A stretch of 64,000 bases of DNA from Algibacter miyuki (GTDB taxonomy: Bacteria > Bacteroidota > Bacteroidia > Flavobacteriales > Flavobacteriaceae). The position numbers and the translations under genes were made by a program. This document shows, one piece after another, positions 47,772 to 56,954 of this stretch. The first letter of the stretch is position 1. Each line of letters starts with the position of its first letter. A model generated the notes under the pieces. The model saw only the letters and a program-made list of their open reading frames with translations, searched no databases and was not told where the DNA came from. The stretch is from positions 1,308,501 to 1,372,500 of the forward strand of contig NZ_JAUFQP010000013.1 in assembly GCF_030409805.1 (NCBI RefSeq), in the 5' to 3' direction.

Positions 47772-48506
47772 ATGTTGAAAAATAGACAATTGCTCGTAAA
47801 TAGCAACACGAGAACTCTAAAGGTTTTCTTAAAATTTTGTTGTATTTATATACTGATGTTCTTGTGCTCTTGTAAACAAGATACTTCTAAAAATACAACA
47901 GCTTTAGATGAAACAAATTCTAAAACTGAAGTAGAAACTACTGAAAATACAACTTCTAAAAAAATAGTGTTTTTTGGAGATAGTTTAACGGCGGGTTATG
48001 GTTTAGAGGATGTTGACGACGCGTATCCGGGAATTATTCAAGATAAAATAGATGCTTTAGATTTAGATTATAGCATTGTAAACTCTGGTGTTAGTGGTGA
48101 AACTACTTCGGGTGGAAAAAATAGAATTGATTGGGTTTTAAATGAAAAACCGACTATTTTTATTTTAGAACTGGGTGCCAATGATGGTTTAAGAGGTGTG
48201 CCTTTAGATCAGTCTAAAGATAACTTGCAAACCATTATAGATGCGGTTAAGAAAAGATATCCAGATACAATAATTATTTTAGCTGGCATGCAAATCCCGC
48301 CTAATATGGGGCAAGATTACACTACAGAATTTAAAAATATGTTTCCTGAATTGGCTAAAAAGAACAATTTGCACTTAATTCCTTTTCTTTTAGAAGATGT
48401 TGGTGGTATTGCAGATTTAAACCAATCGGACGGTATTCATCCAACCAAAAAAGGTCATGAAATATTGGCTAAAAATGTTTGGGATGTTTTACAACCGATA
48501 TTATAA
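47772..48506 (+). CDS. tesA: TesA-like arylesterase/lysophospholipase lipoprotein
   Basis: 244 residues of the SGNH/GDSL hydrolase family. The catalytic Ser is in IVFFGDSLTAGYGL, the oxyanion Gly in VSGETTSGG, Asn in LELGANDGLRG, and Asp/His in SDGIHPTKKGHE. The N terminus is long and ends with YILMFLCSCKQD, a lipobox with Cys, so it is probably a lipoprotein. A later ATG before FLCSC could be the start, but would leave a very short signal. Divergent from ybbA with a 34-base gap. Confidence 0.88.
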   Translation: MLKNRQLLVNSNTRTLKVFLKFCCIYILMFLCSCKQDTSKNTTALDETNSKTEVETTENTTSKKIVFFGDSLTAGYGLEDVDDAYPGIIQDKIDALDLDYSIVNSGVSGETTSGGKNRIDWVLNEKPTIFILELGANDGLRGVPLDQSKDNLQTIIDAVKKRYPDTIIILAGMQIPPNMGQDYTTEFKNMFPELAKKNNLHLIPFLLEDVGGIADLNQSDGIHPTKKGHEILAKNVWDVLQPIL

Positions 48507-48561
48507 GCGTTTAAATTTTTATAACGTAAAAACTCTAAATACCCACTTTATTAGTGAGAAA

Positions 48562-48738
48562 TTAGTTCTTGTTCTTACGTTTTTTTCTCCAAAGTATATA
48601 AAGGAAAACCGCTAAAACGGGTATAATAATAAACACAATCAACTCAAACGGATCAGATAAATCTAGTGGTTGGTTATCGTCAGGGTTTGGTGTTCCCATG
48701 GGTAATTGTAAAATCGATGTTTTAATTAGAGCTAGCAT
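48562..48738 (-). CDS. Small single-helix membrane protein
   Basis: 58 residues from the ATG at 48738 (an ATG at 48759 would add MDINQKN). The N terminus is polar with PNPDDNQPLDLSDPFEL, then one transmembrane helix (IVFIIIPVLAVFLYILW) and a basic tail RKKRKNKN. I recall small proteins of this shape being common in flavobacteria, sometimes mislabelled adenylosuccinate synthetase; nothing here supports that enzyme. Its function is unknown. Confidence 0.65.
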   Translation of the reverse strand: MLALIKTSILQLPMGTPNPDDNQPLDLSDPFELIVFIIIPVLAVFLYILWRKKRKNKN

Positions 48739-48832
48739 ATTTTTTTGGTTTATATCCAAATTTATGAATTTAAAAACGGCTAACCAATCTAAAACCAGAT
48801 TACATTTTCTTTTTTTAGAAAAGTATAAAACT

Positions 48833-48865
48833 AAAAAAGGTGCTCAAATGTGAGCACCCTTTTTA
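48833..48865. terminator. Terminator with GGTGCTC stem
   Basis: GGTGCTC (48839-48845) with GAGCACC (48852-48858), flanked by A-run and T-run. It would serve the small minus-strand ORF at 48885-49055. Confidence 0.8.
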
Positions 48866-48884
48866 TATAAAATAATATTGATTT

Positions 48885-49055
48885 TTAAATATTAAAATGA
48901 TTTGAAGCATTAGTAGGTGCACTAAGAAGTTTCTTAATTAAATTAAAGGTGAAAGCTTTTAATGTTGTAGGTTTAGCTTTTCCTGTATGGTTTACTGTGT
49001 TTGAAGAAAATAAATTCTTCAGTGAAAATATTGGGGTAAATGTTGTATTATTCAA
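48885..49055 (-). CDS. Possible small basic peptide gene
   Basis: A 56-codon ORF opening TTG AAT AAT ACA and ending at 48885, translating to a basic Thr/Ser/Asn-rich peptide (NNTTFTPIFSLKNLF, KAFTFNLIKKLLSAP). It is followed 20 bases later by a good terminator on the same strand. An in-frame stop three codons before the TTG fixes the maximum length. There is no known family. The terminator position is the main argument that something is transcribed here. Confidence 0.35.
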   Translation of the reverse strand: MNNTTFTPIFSLKNLFSSNTVNHTGKAKPTTLKAFTFNLIKKLLSAPTNASNHFNI

Positions 49056-49065
49056 AGCGTATTAT

Positions 49066-49400
49066 TTTTAATGTTTAACAGAGCATTCTTAAATATCTCT
49101 GATGCAAATTTCCGAAGAAATATACCATTACTACTATACCCTTTTATCCAATGTATGTTCTATTTTTACATGGTTAATCTTCAGAATTGAAAAACACGTT
49201 ATTCATTTGTTACATAAATAAAAAAACCGAAAGCAGAAGTCATTTAAAGCTTGAATATATTAATTATTAGTAAGATTAAGACAATCTTTAATTAGTAAAA
49301 AAACTTTCAATTTTAAGGAATTGTAAGTTTATGTGGTTGTTTAAGTGTTATTCTAAATTTATATAAGCCATAATTTGTAAATATGTAAAAAAACATTGTG
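49066..49400. other. Intergenic region upstream of the beta-barrel gene
   Basis: AT-rich DNA with no ORF or strong hairpin; it contains the upstream part of the barrel-gene promoter. Confidence 0.4.
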
Positions 49401-49408
49401 AAAAAAAG

Positions 49409-49417
49409 TATCTTTGC
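49409..49417 (+). promoter_or_regulatory. -7 element of the beta-barrel gene
   Basis: TATCTTTGC matches TAnnTTTG exactly, about 65 bases before the ATG. A good -33 TTTG at the right spacing is not evident, so strength is uncertain. Confidence 0.45.
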
Positions 49418-49482
49418 GGCATATTGAAAGTGTAGCGAAGTGAGTTATATTTTCATTTAAAACATTAACATAAATAAAAATT

Positions 49483-50343
49483 ATGAAACATAAAATTTTA
49501 GCACTCTCAGCTGTTGTAATGAGTGCGTTGGCTTATGGTCAAGTTCAAGTATCGGTGAGTACAGGTTATGCCTTTGCTAGTGCGGGCATGAAATTAGGAG
49601 AAACGGTCAATGTATCGGAAACAGGAAATTCTTATGGAAGTTATGGCGAAGGTGCCAATGTGCAACTGAGAGGGACTTATTTTTTTAACGACTCTTTTGG
49701 TGCCGATTTAAGTTTGGGGTATTTACAAGGTGCAGACCAAACAGTATCGGAGGTTAATATACCAAATACAGATATAAATGCCGTGGCTAGAGCACGTGCT
49801 TTTGGGGCATCGGCATCTGTGGTTTATAAGTTTACTAATAATATTTACGGGCGTTTTGGTGCCTTAATAAAAGTAGGCGGAAAAACGGAAGCTGTAGTGT
49901 CTAGAAAAGCGGCGTTTTCGGAAGCGGAGGCGAATGCTTTTAATGTGCCAGTTGGTTCTTTTTCTGAAACAACTTACACCGAAGATTTTCACGGACATTT
50001 TCCATTGGGTTTTGTAGGTGCGTTAGGTTATAAATTTGATTTAGATTCTAATTTTAGTCTGTTTGTAGAAGCAGAATATTACGGTATTAGTTTAAAGCGT
50101 AAAGACTCTGAACTTTCTGAGTTTAACACCAATATCGTATTACCTGATGGTACGGTTGCAGTAGAGGGATTTTACTCGTTAGACAACTTGCCAGATGGTA
50201 CGGTTAAAAAAACAACGTATGTAGATGATTTGTCTAATACCAATACAGATCCATCTAAAAAATTATCTCAAAAAGTACCTTATTCTTCCTTCGGACTTAA
50301 CTTTGGAATTACTTATAAGTTTAAAAAACGAGCGGAAAAATAG
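49483..50343 (+). CDS. Outer-membrane beta-barrel protein
   Basis: 286 residues. The signal peptide KHKILALSAVVMSALAYGQ is followed by amphipathic strands with many Gly/Tyr/Phe turns (STGYAFASAGMKLGE, GADLSLGYLQGADQ, YGRFGALIKVGG, FGLNFGITYKFKKR). The C-terminal strand pattern suits an OMP-beta-barrel (porin-like/OmpW-like) domain. It is surface-exposed and possibly abundant. It has its own promoter and terminator. Ligand unknown. Confidence 0.75.
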   Translation: MKHKILALSAVVMSALAYGQVQVSVSTGYAFASAGMKLGETVNVSETGNSYGSYGEGANVQLRGTYFFNDSFGADLSLGYLQGADQTVSEVNIPNTDINAVARARAFGASASVVYKFTNNIYGRFGALIKVGGKTEAVVSRKAAFSEAEANAFNVPVGSFSETTYTEDFHGHFPLGFVGALGYKFDLDSNFSLFVEAEYYGISLKRKDSELSEFNTNIVLPDGTVAVEGFYSLDNLPDGTVKKTTYVDDLSNTNTDPSKKLSQKVPYSSFGLNFGITYKFKKRAEK

Positions 50344-50370
50344 TAGTTTGCACTTTTAAAAAATGATAAG

Positions 50371-50407
50371 AAAAACCTTGTTCTTTAATTAGAACAAGGT
50401 TTTTTTT
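50371..50407 (+). terminator. Terminator of the beta-barrel gene
   Basis: ACCTTGTTCT (50375-50384) with AGAACAAGGT (50391-50400), followed by seven T. Confidence 0.92.
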
Positions 50408-50663
50408 GTGGTTGTATTTAAGTATAATCTATATAATGTGGTGCACACTTAATTAATCATGGATTCATTTCATTCGTTTTACAATTTCTACGGCAATAAT
50501 CTATTCTAATGAGGTAATAATTAGCGTGCAATTACTTTAACTTGTTTATTGTAATCAATACTCTAATTATAAAGCCAACTTATTTTCGGTTATAGCTTAA
50601 ACAAAGCGCACTTTTTTTTAAAACAATAAAAAAGGAATATTATTTTTAAAAATCACGAATTCA
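50408..50663. other. Intergenic region, nothing recognised
   Basis: AT-rich sequence between the barrel-gene terminator and the next membrane-protein gene; it presumably holds that gene's promoter. No ORF or strong hairpin seen. Confidence 0.35.
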
Positions 50664-51080
50664 ATGAATCAAGATACTTCAAAATCAATATTTGCAGGAA
50701 TTATTGGAACCGGAACCATGACAATCAGTATGTTAATGGCGCCTAATAATGGTATGCGGGAAATGACACTGTGGAAAATTCTATCGGTTGGTATGGGGGT
50801 TTCTGTAGTAGTAGCTTGGTTTTTACACTTCTTAATTGGTATTCTTTTTGCTTTAGGCTACAACTGCGCTTTTGCTCCAAACTTTGACATACAAAGTACC
50901 TGGTTAAAAGGTGCTACTTTTGGTATTGCCGCTGTGGGACTTTCTCTAATAGGTATGAAAATTATCGGAGAGATTTTCGATATTCCACGATTGGAAGGTT
51001 CGATGCCTATGCGATTAACAGCTATGCTTATTGGGCATGTTGTATTTGGTGTGGTAATGGCTAAAACTATGGAGGAATAA
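50664..51080 (+). CDS. Small four-helix integral membrane protein
   Basis: 138 residues with four hydrophobic segments: the N-terminal FAGIIGTGTMTISMLMAP, ILSVGMGVSVVVAWFLHFLIGILFALGY, a third around ATFGIAAVGLSLIGMKI, and LTAMLIGHVVFGVVMAKT. Gly-rich helices and a short polar loop (NFDIQSTWLK) are visible. I recognise no family with confidence (possibly DUF6789-like). It is a single gene. Confidence 0.6.
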   Translation: MNQDTSKSIFAGIIGTGTMTISMLMAPNNGMREMTLWKILSVGMGVSVVVAWFLHFLIGILFALGYNCAFAPNFDIQSTWLKGATFGIAAVGLSLIGMKIIGEIFDIPRLEGSMPMRLTAMLIGHVVFGVVMAKTMEE

Positions 51081-51170
51081 CAATATGCGTTACTACCCTT
51101 GAAATTAAATTTACTAATACTAAAGTTGTATTAAATCAGTATTAATAAATACAATTTTCATTTTGAATAC

Positions 51171-52493
51171 TTATGTTGTTTTTGGCAGCGTAAAGAAAAA
51201 TGTTGAGCCCATTCCCTCTTGGCTTTCTACCCAAATGGTACCTTTGTAATAGGTGACAATTTTTTTAACAATTGAAAGCCCAATGCCAGAAGATGATCCG
51301 GTGCTTTCTAGTTTGGTAAAGACTTTGAAAATTTTGTCGAAATAATTAGATTTAATTCCCATTCCATTGTCTTTTACAAAAAACTCGTAATGCTCTGGTT
51401 TTTCTATAAAACCAACATTAATAATTCCGTTTTCTTTATCACTATATTTAATAGCGTTTTGAATTAAATTTTGAAACACTTGCTTAAATCGCCATGTATT
51501 ACCTAACAATGTTGGAAAGTTTTCTTGAACTGTAATTTTAGTTTCATTTGGTGTTAATAGGGTTTGTAAAACCTCATCGATTATGGTATTTAAATCAACG
51601 TTTTTATCTTCAGAATCTAATCTGTCTACTATGGAGTAATCTAAAATGCCTTTTATTAAAAAATCCATTTTTTCTACATTAAACAGAGCTTGGTGTAACG
51701 GCTTAAAATCTTCTTTTGATATTTTATCCTTATGGTCTTGAATAAACCAGCCAACTAAGGTGTGAATATTAATTAATGGCGCTTTTAAATCGTGAGATAC
51801 TACGTGAGCGTATTCATTTAACTCAACATTTTGTTGCGATAAACTTTTTAATAATTCTTCTTTTTTTCTTTCTTGTTCCTTTATCTGTTCTTCATTTTCT
51901 TTGCGTTGTGTAACATTTACTAACATATTTGCAAAAACAAATAGAATTTCTTTTTCCTTATCGTTATATTTATTAATCTGTTTAACGGAGTCAAAACCAA
52001 TAAAACCGATTAATTCATTATTTTTAATTTTGGGTATGGTTATCAAACTTTTAATGCCTTGCGGTTCTAGAATAGCTTTTAAACCGTATTCACCTTCATC
52101 GGGTAATAAACTCACATCTTCAATATAAAAAGCCTCTCCTTTTTTATGAGCTTCCAACCATTGTGTAATAAAATCAATGGGAATGTTTTGTAGGTTGTCT
52201 ATTTCTGGATCAATACCTGCTGCACACCATTCGTAAGTGTTTGAGGCGGTTTTGTTTACTAAGTCGTAAGAGAAAATGTAGCTTCTGTCTGATTCTACAA
52301 ACTCCCCTATTTGTTTAAGCGATTTTCTAAGAAGTTGATCAATATCTGATAAATCAGAATTGATATATGTGGTTGAAATACTTATTAATAAATCTTGAAA
52401 ACGAAGTTGACGTTCTATAATTCTATCTTTTTCTTCCTGGTTAAAATCAGTGCTTAAAATTGTTTTTTGGGAATCTTGTTGCTTTATTTTCAT
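51171..52493 (-). CDS. GAF-domain sensor histidine kinase
   Basis: 440 residues, soluble. A GAF domain covers about 25-185 (GEFVESDRSYIFSYD, SLITIPKIKNNELIGFIGFDSV). A coiled-coil linker leads to HisKA with H234 in VVSHDLKAPLINIH. The ATPase domain has QNLIQNAIKYSDKENG, VKDNGMGI and GSSSGIGLSIVKKI. There is no receiver or output domain, so it must signal to a regulator elsewhere. It may bind a small molecule through GAF. The gene is solitary. Confidence 0.88.
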   Translation of the reverse strand: MKIKQQDSQKTILSTDFNQEEKDRIIERQLRFQDLLISISTTYINSDLSDIDQLLRKSLKQIGEFVESDRSYIFSYDLVNKTASNTYEWCAAGIDPEIDNLQNIPIDFITQWLEAHKKGEAFYIEDVSLLPDEGEYGLKAILEPQGIKSLITIPKIKNNELIGFIGFDSVKQINKYNDKEKEILFVFANMLVNVTQRKENEEQIKEQERKKEELLKSLSQQNVELNEYAHVVSHDLKAPLINIHTLVGWFIQDHKDKISKEDFKPLHQALFNVEKMDFLIKGILDYSIVDRLDSEDKNVDLNTIIDEVLQTLLTPNETKITVQENFPTLLGNTWRFKQVFQNLIQNAIKYSDKENGIINVGFIEKPEHYEFFVKDNGMGIKSNYFDKIFKVFTKLESTGSSSGIGLSIVKKIVTYYKGTIWVESQEGMGSTFFFTLPKTT

Positions 52494-52774
52494 TCGATTT
52501 ATATTGTTTAAGATAGTACGTACGCCACTAATACGTTGTCTAATATAATATTTAGATTCTTCTTATTAAAATATAAGTTAGTAGGAAATGAAATAAAATA
52601 CTACAAGGCTGAATAAAGGTTATAGAAATTTAGTGAAGTCCGTATTCTTAATTTGATTTTTAAACTTTGTATTTAGTACTCTTTTTAGGTTTATAAAAGT
52701 ATTGATCAAAAAAAAGTAAACCTGCGGAATTCTCACTCCACAAATTTACTTCCTTAAAAACATTAGCATGTAAA

Positions 52775-54016
52775 TTAGCTTTGTTTTTTATTTAAATCTT
52801 TTATTAAGTTAGAAGCATAAAAAGCAATAATGAGTGCAGCCACACCAATACAACACCACATAAACCAAGGTTGTTGCCAAAACGATATTTCTGCTACGGC
52901 TTTACCAGTTTGTTTTACGGTGTTTATTGAAGTTATTGTAGCTGTTGGTAACATATTTTTTAAGGTGTTTGCGACTTCTGAAATATCGTAATCAGGGAAG
53001 TTAAGCGCTTTGTCGCCAGCTGTAACTCTGTAAGTGGTTTGGGGCTTTAAAGCGGCAACCATATATACAGGCTTTTGCATAAAAGAGATGCTGCTAATTT
53101 CAAGTTTGGGATTGTCTTTATTATCAATTTCTAAATATAGTTCACCTTCAACCGTTGTGGGAATATTAAAAACGAGATCGTTATCGGAACGTATGGACAA
53201 TGTAGCAATAAAATTTTTGTACGTTTCCTTGTTATGCTTTTCTTCGCGCGATTTTAAAGTATATAATGTAGCATTACGACTATAAAGTGCCGGTTCTGTA
53301 ATATTCAATTTCATTTGATGAATTACTTCTGGTCTTTCAAAAGTAATATGCACTAGTGTTTTTTTGTTTTCCTCTGAATAAGAAATTGTTTTTACAGGAA
53401 TATCATCCATTTTTATTGGCGATATAGTTTCTTTCTCTGCACTCACCTTCCCTATTTTTAAAAGGTTTATTGGTAATGAATGCTTATCATTAAAAACCAC
53501 TTTTAGATAACGGTAAGCGCCTAAAGGAAAATTAATAACCTTATAGACTTGAGTATCTTCAGGATGACTTAAATTATTTAATTGACCGTTGTTTACAATA
53601 CCAAACCATTTTGTTTTATTGTTACTACCTTCTAGTTTGTAACTTTTATTACCTTGATAATTTGCAATTAAAAACACGGCTTGTTTGATGGCTTTATCTG
53701 GATTTTCAAAGATATAAGTCGAGGTGCTATCCGTTACTCGTGACGACGAAATAACAGCGTATTCTGTAAAATCTGAAACCTGAGTGGTTTTAAAAGCCGT
53801 TACCGATTTTAAAAAATAAGGCACTTGATTGCCTTGAGTGTCTAAAATTCTTAGATCGCGTAAATCGGCTGTAGCATGTGTGCGAAAATTATAAGGCACG
53901 GGAATGTGGTGCAACCCAGCTTCTGTTACAGGTTTTATTTCTCCTTCTACGGTGTGTTTTTGACCAAAAGCCATAGTAACACAAAACATTAAAAGTAGTT
54001 TAATCGATGTTTTCAT
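52775..54016 (-). CDS. DUF3999 family protein
   Basis: About 413 residues from the ATG at 54016 (MKTSIKLLLMFCVTMAFGQ, a signal peptide). A periplasmic beta-rich domain (LHHIPVPYNFRTHATADLRDLRI, FPLGAYRYLKVVFNDKHSLP) is followed by one C-terminal transmembrane helix (WFMWCCIGVAALIIAFYAS). This matches DUF3999, which is usually encoded next to DUF2339. Here the two genes overlap by 17 bases and are surely co-translated. The pair probably forms an envelope complex of unknown function. Confidence 0.85.
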   Translation of the reverse strand: MKTSIKLLLMFCVTMAFGQKHTVEGEIKPVTEAGLHHIPVPYNFRTHATADLRDLRILDTQGNQVPYFLKSVTAFKTTQVSDFTEYAVISSSRVTDSTSTYIFENPDKAIKQAVFLIANYQGNKSYKLEGSNNKTKWFGIVNNGQLNNLSHPEDTQVYKVINFPLGAYRYLKVVFNDKHSLPINLLKIGKVSAEKETISPIKMDDIPVKTISYSEENKKTLVHITFERPEVIHQMKLNITEPALYSRNATLYTLKSREEKHNKETYKNFIATLSIRSDNDLVFNIPTTVEGELYLEIDNKDNPKLEISSISFMQKPVYMVAALKPQTTYRVTAGDKALNFPDYDISEVANTLKNMLPTATITSINTVKQTGKAVAEISFWQQPWFMWCCIGVAALIIAFYASNLIKDLNKKQS

Positions 54017-56723
54017 TTTCTGTTGTTTTCTCATCATCAATAACCAAAACTTTTATTTTTTGATATATAAATGAAATAATTAAAATTAGGATTCCTAGTA
54101 ATATAAAGGCGATAATTTTTCCAGTTTCAGAGACATTACTAATGTCGTAAGCAAAAAGCTTAACAATGGTTAGTCCTAAAAGTGTTAGCGCAATAATTCG
54201 TAGAGATTTTAATTGTTTTTTAATACCCCAAAGTAACAATACAAAAGCCAAAACGCCCCATAATACGGGAAGCCCTGTTTTTATTATTTTATATTGCGCC
54301 GTTGATATTAAAGCGTATTTATTAGTTTGTTCGTTTTGCGCTATGGAGAAGTCCATTAAATGAAGTCCTTGTAAAATGACTTCGGTGCTTGCTATAAGTA
54401 CTAAGGCAAAAACGGCCAACCAAATGGTTAATTTATTATTAAATATAGAAAATACTTTTTGCGTTTTATTGCTGTTGTAAACCAAATACCAGAAATATAA
54501 AACAAAGGCCAAGCCAACAAAGTGCATGGCATAGGAAATACTATAATTAAAATCATATAGTAAGTTTTCTTCAAATTCTAACATGGGTAATTTGGCTATT
54601 CCAATGGCGAATATGGCTATGTTAAAAATAGCGACTACATTAATTAATTTATCATTGCTAGTTGTTCTGTTTCGGTATAAAACAAAACATAATACAGCTG
54701 AAAACAGAAAATGATATTGTAAACAAACGGATAACAACCCGTTCATCATAAAGAATTGATCTGCTTGATAAATCACTTCTGTTAATCCCACAAAATAACC
54801 CACAACTACAGCAGCAATGCGCGTTAGTTTTTTGTAGAATATTGGATTAAACACCAAACCAAACTTTTCTAATTTTTCAGTCTCCTTGCGTAATAATAGA
54901 TGCACAGTAACTAGAGATAGTACAACTAAAAAGCCAGCTATAAATACAGGGTTAAGTATAATGTTAAAGGCTTCAGCATTAGTATAAACCTCCCAATCCA
55001 TCACCAAACTACCTATCATTAAAGCTTGCACAATAACAGAAGCAAAACGGTAACTTTTAATTTGCGATTTTTGAGCCAACCACATCAGCATAACGGCTTC
55101 TATGGCCCAGAACACTGTAATGTTGTTTCCTGAAAACTGTATAGGAATGGCCAAAGTAATAAAGGTTAAACTTAAACCTATTAATAGATAAATTCCTTTT
55201 TTGTCTAAACCAAATTTCTTGAATAATAACAGCGAATACCCCATGTTCATTAAAGCTAAAAAGGCTGTGAAGAGCCCTCTTAATTCTGGATTATATTCCG
55301 ATAAAACAAACATACCAATACCGTAGAATACAAAGTTATTGGTAGCCAACATACCTAATTGAATACCGGTAAAACTCCCTTTGTTTCGTAAATTGTTTAT
55401 AGTGGTCATCACTATAAATATTAAGTAGAAAATAAAACCAAAAACTAAGGCGCCAAAATAATGAGGCTCTAGGGAAAGTAAATCTTTAGTAACCCAACCT
55501 CCAAATAGCAGTATAGTAAATATAAAGGCTAGAATATGTAAAAGTTGCCATTTTTTAAAATAGGCCAATGTTAATATGCCGATGTCTAAAATGGCGATAT
55601 AGGTGAATAATACAACGTAATTACCGCTACCAGTACTAATCATGAATGGGACAGCAAAACCACCAATAAGTGATAATACAGCCAATTCCATTCTATTATA
55701 TGATAATGAAATGAGACAACTAAAAGCCGTAATTATGACCATGATGGAAAAAGCAACTTCTTGGCCAAACAACTTATACTCGTGAAACGCAATAGCAATA
55801 GTAAAGTAAAAAATAGCAATAGCTCCTGCAACAAGTACAGAACTAAACGGCGCATATTTTTTACGCAATTTATGTGCGATAAATAACACTAAACTACCAG
55901 CAAGAATACCAATACCAACACGAGCAGGTTCGTTAATCCAATCTTTATCTATAGCGTATTTAACAAAATAGCTAATGCCCAAAACAAGGATTAGAATACC
56001 AATTTTGTTGATTAGGTTTTCGCCAATAAACTTTTCTAAATCGGGGTTTTTCTGTTTAAAACGTTCCCAAAGTGGTAGCGTAGGTTCTTTTTCTTCTTTT
56101 TTAATAGGTGCTGCCGATGCTAAATAAGTACTGTCTTGATCTTCTAAAGGAATTTCAGTATCCGTGTTGTTAGGAGTTTCAGCAGTAGTATTAAAAGTCT
56201 CGTTGTTGTAATATTTGTAATCATTTAACAAGGTGTTAATGAACTCTAAATCGCTAGATTCTTTAACGGTATTAATGCCAAGCACATCAACCATTTTATT
56301 TCGTAACCTATGTAAAGTTTCAGTGTCTTGAGACGTTTCCGCAGTAACTAATATATTTTTTATAATCTCAACATCTTTAGCTTTTAATTTAGTAACGCTA
56401 GCATAAGTTGGCAAGTAGTCGTTTTCTGAAGTATTCTGAACAATTTCAGAAGATTCCAAAGATTTTTCTATTGGAGGAATAATGATTTCAGGAACCACCT
56501 TTTCAATAGGTTCGTCTTCAACTTCGTAGTCAAAAGCATTATTCTGAACCGTTTCTTCTATAGAGGAATTATGAAATTGCTCACGCTTTAATAACTTGTG
56601 AAGTCCGTTAACTTTTTCATTTAAATCATCAATATCTTCCTTTAAGCGACTGTTGTTTTTGCTGTATTTAGAGTTCTGAAAAATTAATAAAAGTATAATG
56701 ACGACTGAAAGAATATATTCCAT
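54000..56723 (-). CDS. DUF2339 polytopic membrane protein
   Basis: 907 residues. One N-terminal helix and a coiled coil (LKEDIDDLNEKVNGLHKLLKRE) precede an acidic linker. From about residue 235, starting NLINKIGILILVLGISYFVKYAI, there are roughly 20 or more closely spaced transmembrane helices up to the C terminus. GENLINKIG...YFVKYAID..W is the DUF2339 signature. The protein is an inner-membrane component of unknown role, coupled to the DUF3999 gene downstream. Confidence 0.88.
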   Translation of the reverse strand: MEYILSVVIILLLIFQNSKYSKNNSRLKEDIDDLNEKVNGLHKLLKREQFHNSSIEETVQNNAFDYEVEDEPIEKVVPEIIIPPIEKSLESSEIVQNTSENDYLPTYASVTKLKAKDVEIIKNILVTAETSQDTETLHRLRNKMVDVLGINTVKESSDLEFINTLLNDYKYYNNETFNTTAETPNNTDTEIPLEDQDSTYLASAAPIKKEEKEPTLPLWERFKQKNPDLEKFIGENLINKIGILILVLGISYFVKYAIDKDWINEPARVGIGILAGSLVLFIAHKLRKKYAPFSSVLVAGAIAIFYFTIAIAFHEYKLFGQEVAFSIMVIITAFSCLISLSYNRMELAVLSLIGGFAVPFMISTGSGNYVVLFTYIAILDIGILTLAYFKKWQLLHILAFIFTILLFGGWVTKDLLSLEPHYFGALVFGFIFYLIFIVMTTINNLRNKGSFTGIQLGMLATNNFVFYGIGMFVLSEYNPELRGLFTAFLALMNMGYSLLLFKKFGLDKKGIYLLIGLSLTFITLAIPIQFSGNNITVFWAIEAVMLMWLAQKSQIKSYRFASVIVQALMIGSLVMDWEVYTNAEAFNIILNPVFIAGFLVVLSLVTVHLLLRKETEKLEKFGLVFNPIFYKKLTRIAAVVVGYFVGLTEVIYQADQFFMMNGLLSVCLQYHFLFSAVLCFVLYRNRTTSNDKLINVVAIFNIAIFAIGIAKLPMLEFEENLLYDFNYSISYAMHFVGLAFVLYFWYLVYNSNKTQKVFSIFNNKLTIWLAVFALVLIASTEVILQGLHLMDFSIAQNEQTNKYALISTAQYKIIKTGLPVLWGVLAFVLLLWGIKKQLKSLRIIALTLLGLTIVKLFAYDISNVSETGKIIAFILLGILILIISFIYQKIKVLVIDDEKTTENENID

Positions 56724-56954
56724 AGGGAGTTGGATGTATTAAGTGCTTTAAATAATAATATGCAATGTAATACTAATCTTTAAGATTATATATTCTAGAT
56801 AAAAAAGAAGAATAAAATGGATAGATTTTTTTGGTAAAAGCATCTTTTAACGAAAATATAGTTAAAAAAAACAGATTTATTTTTCACTTAAAAGATGCTT
56901 TGCTCTTGGTGGTTTTAGCGGTATAAGTTTTGAAAGCCGATTTGTAATTAAAGC

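Noticed and set aside
48562..48759. Annotation as adenylosuccinate synthetase.
   Set aside because: About 58 residues with one transmembrane helix cannot be that enzyme.
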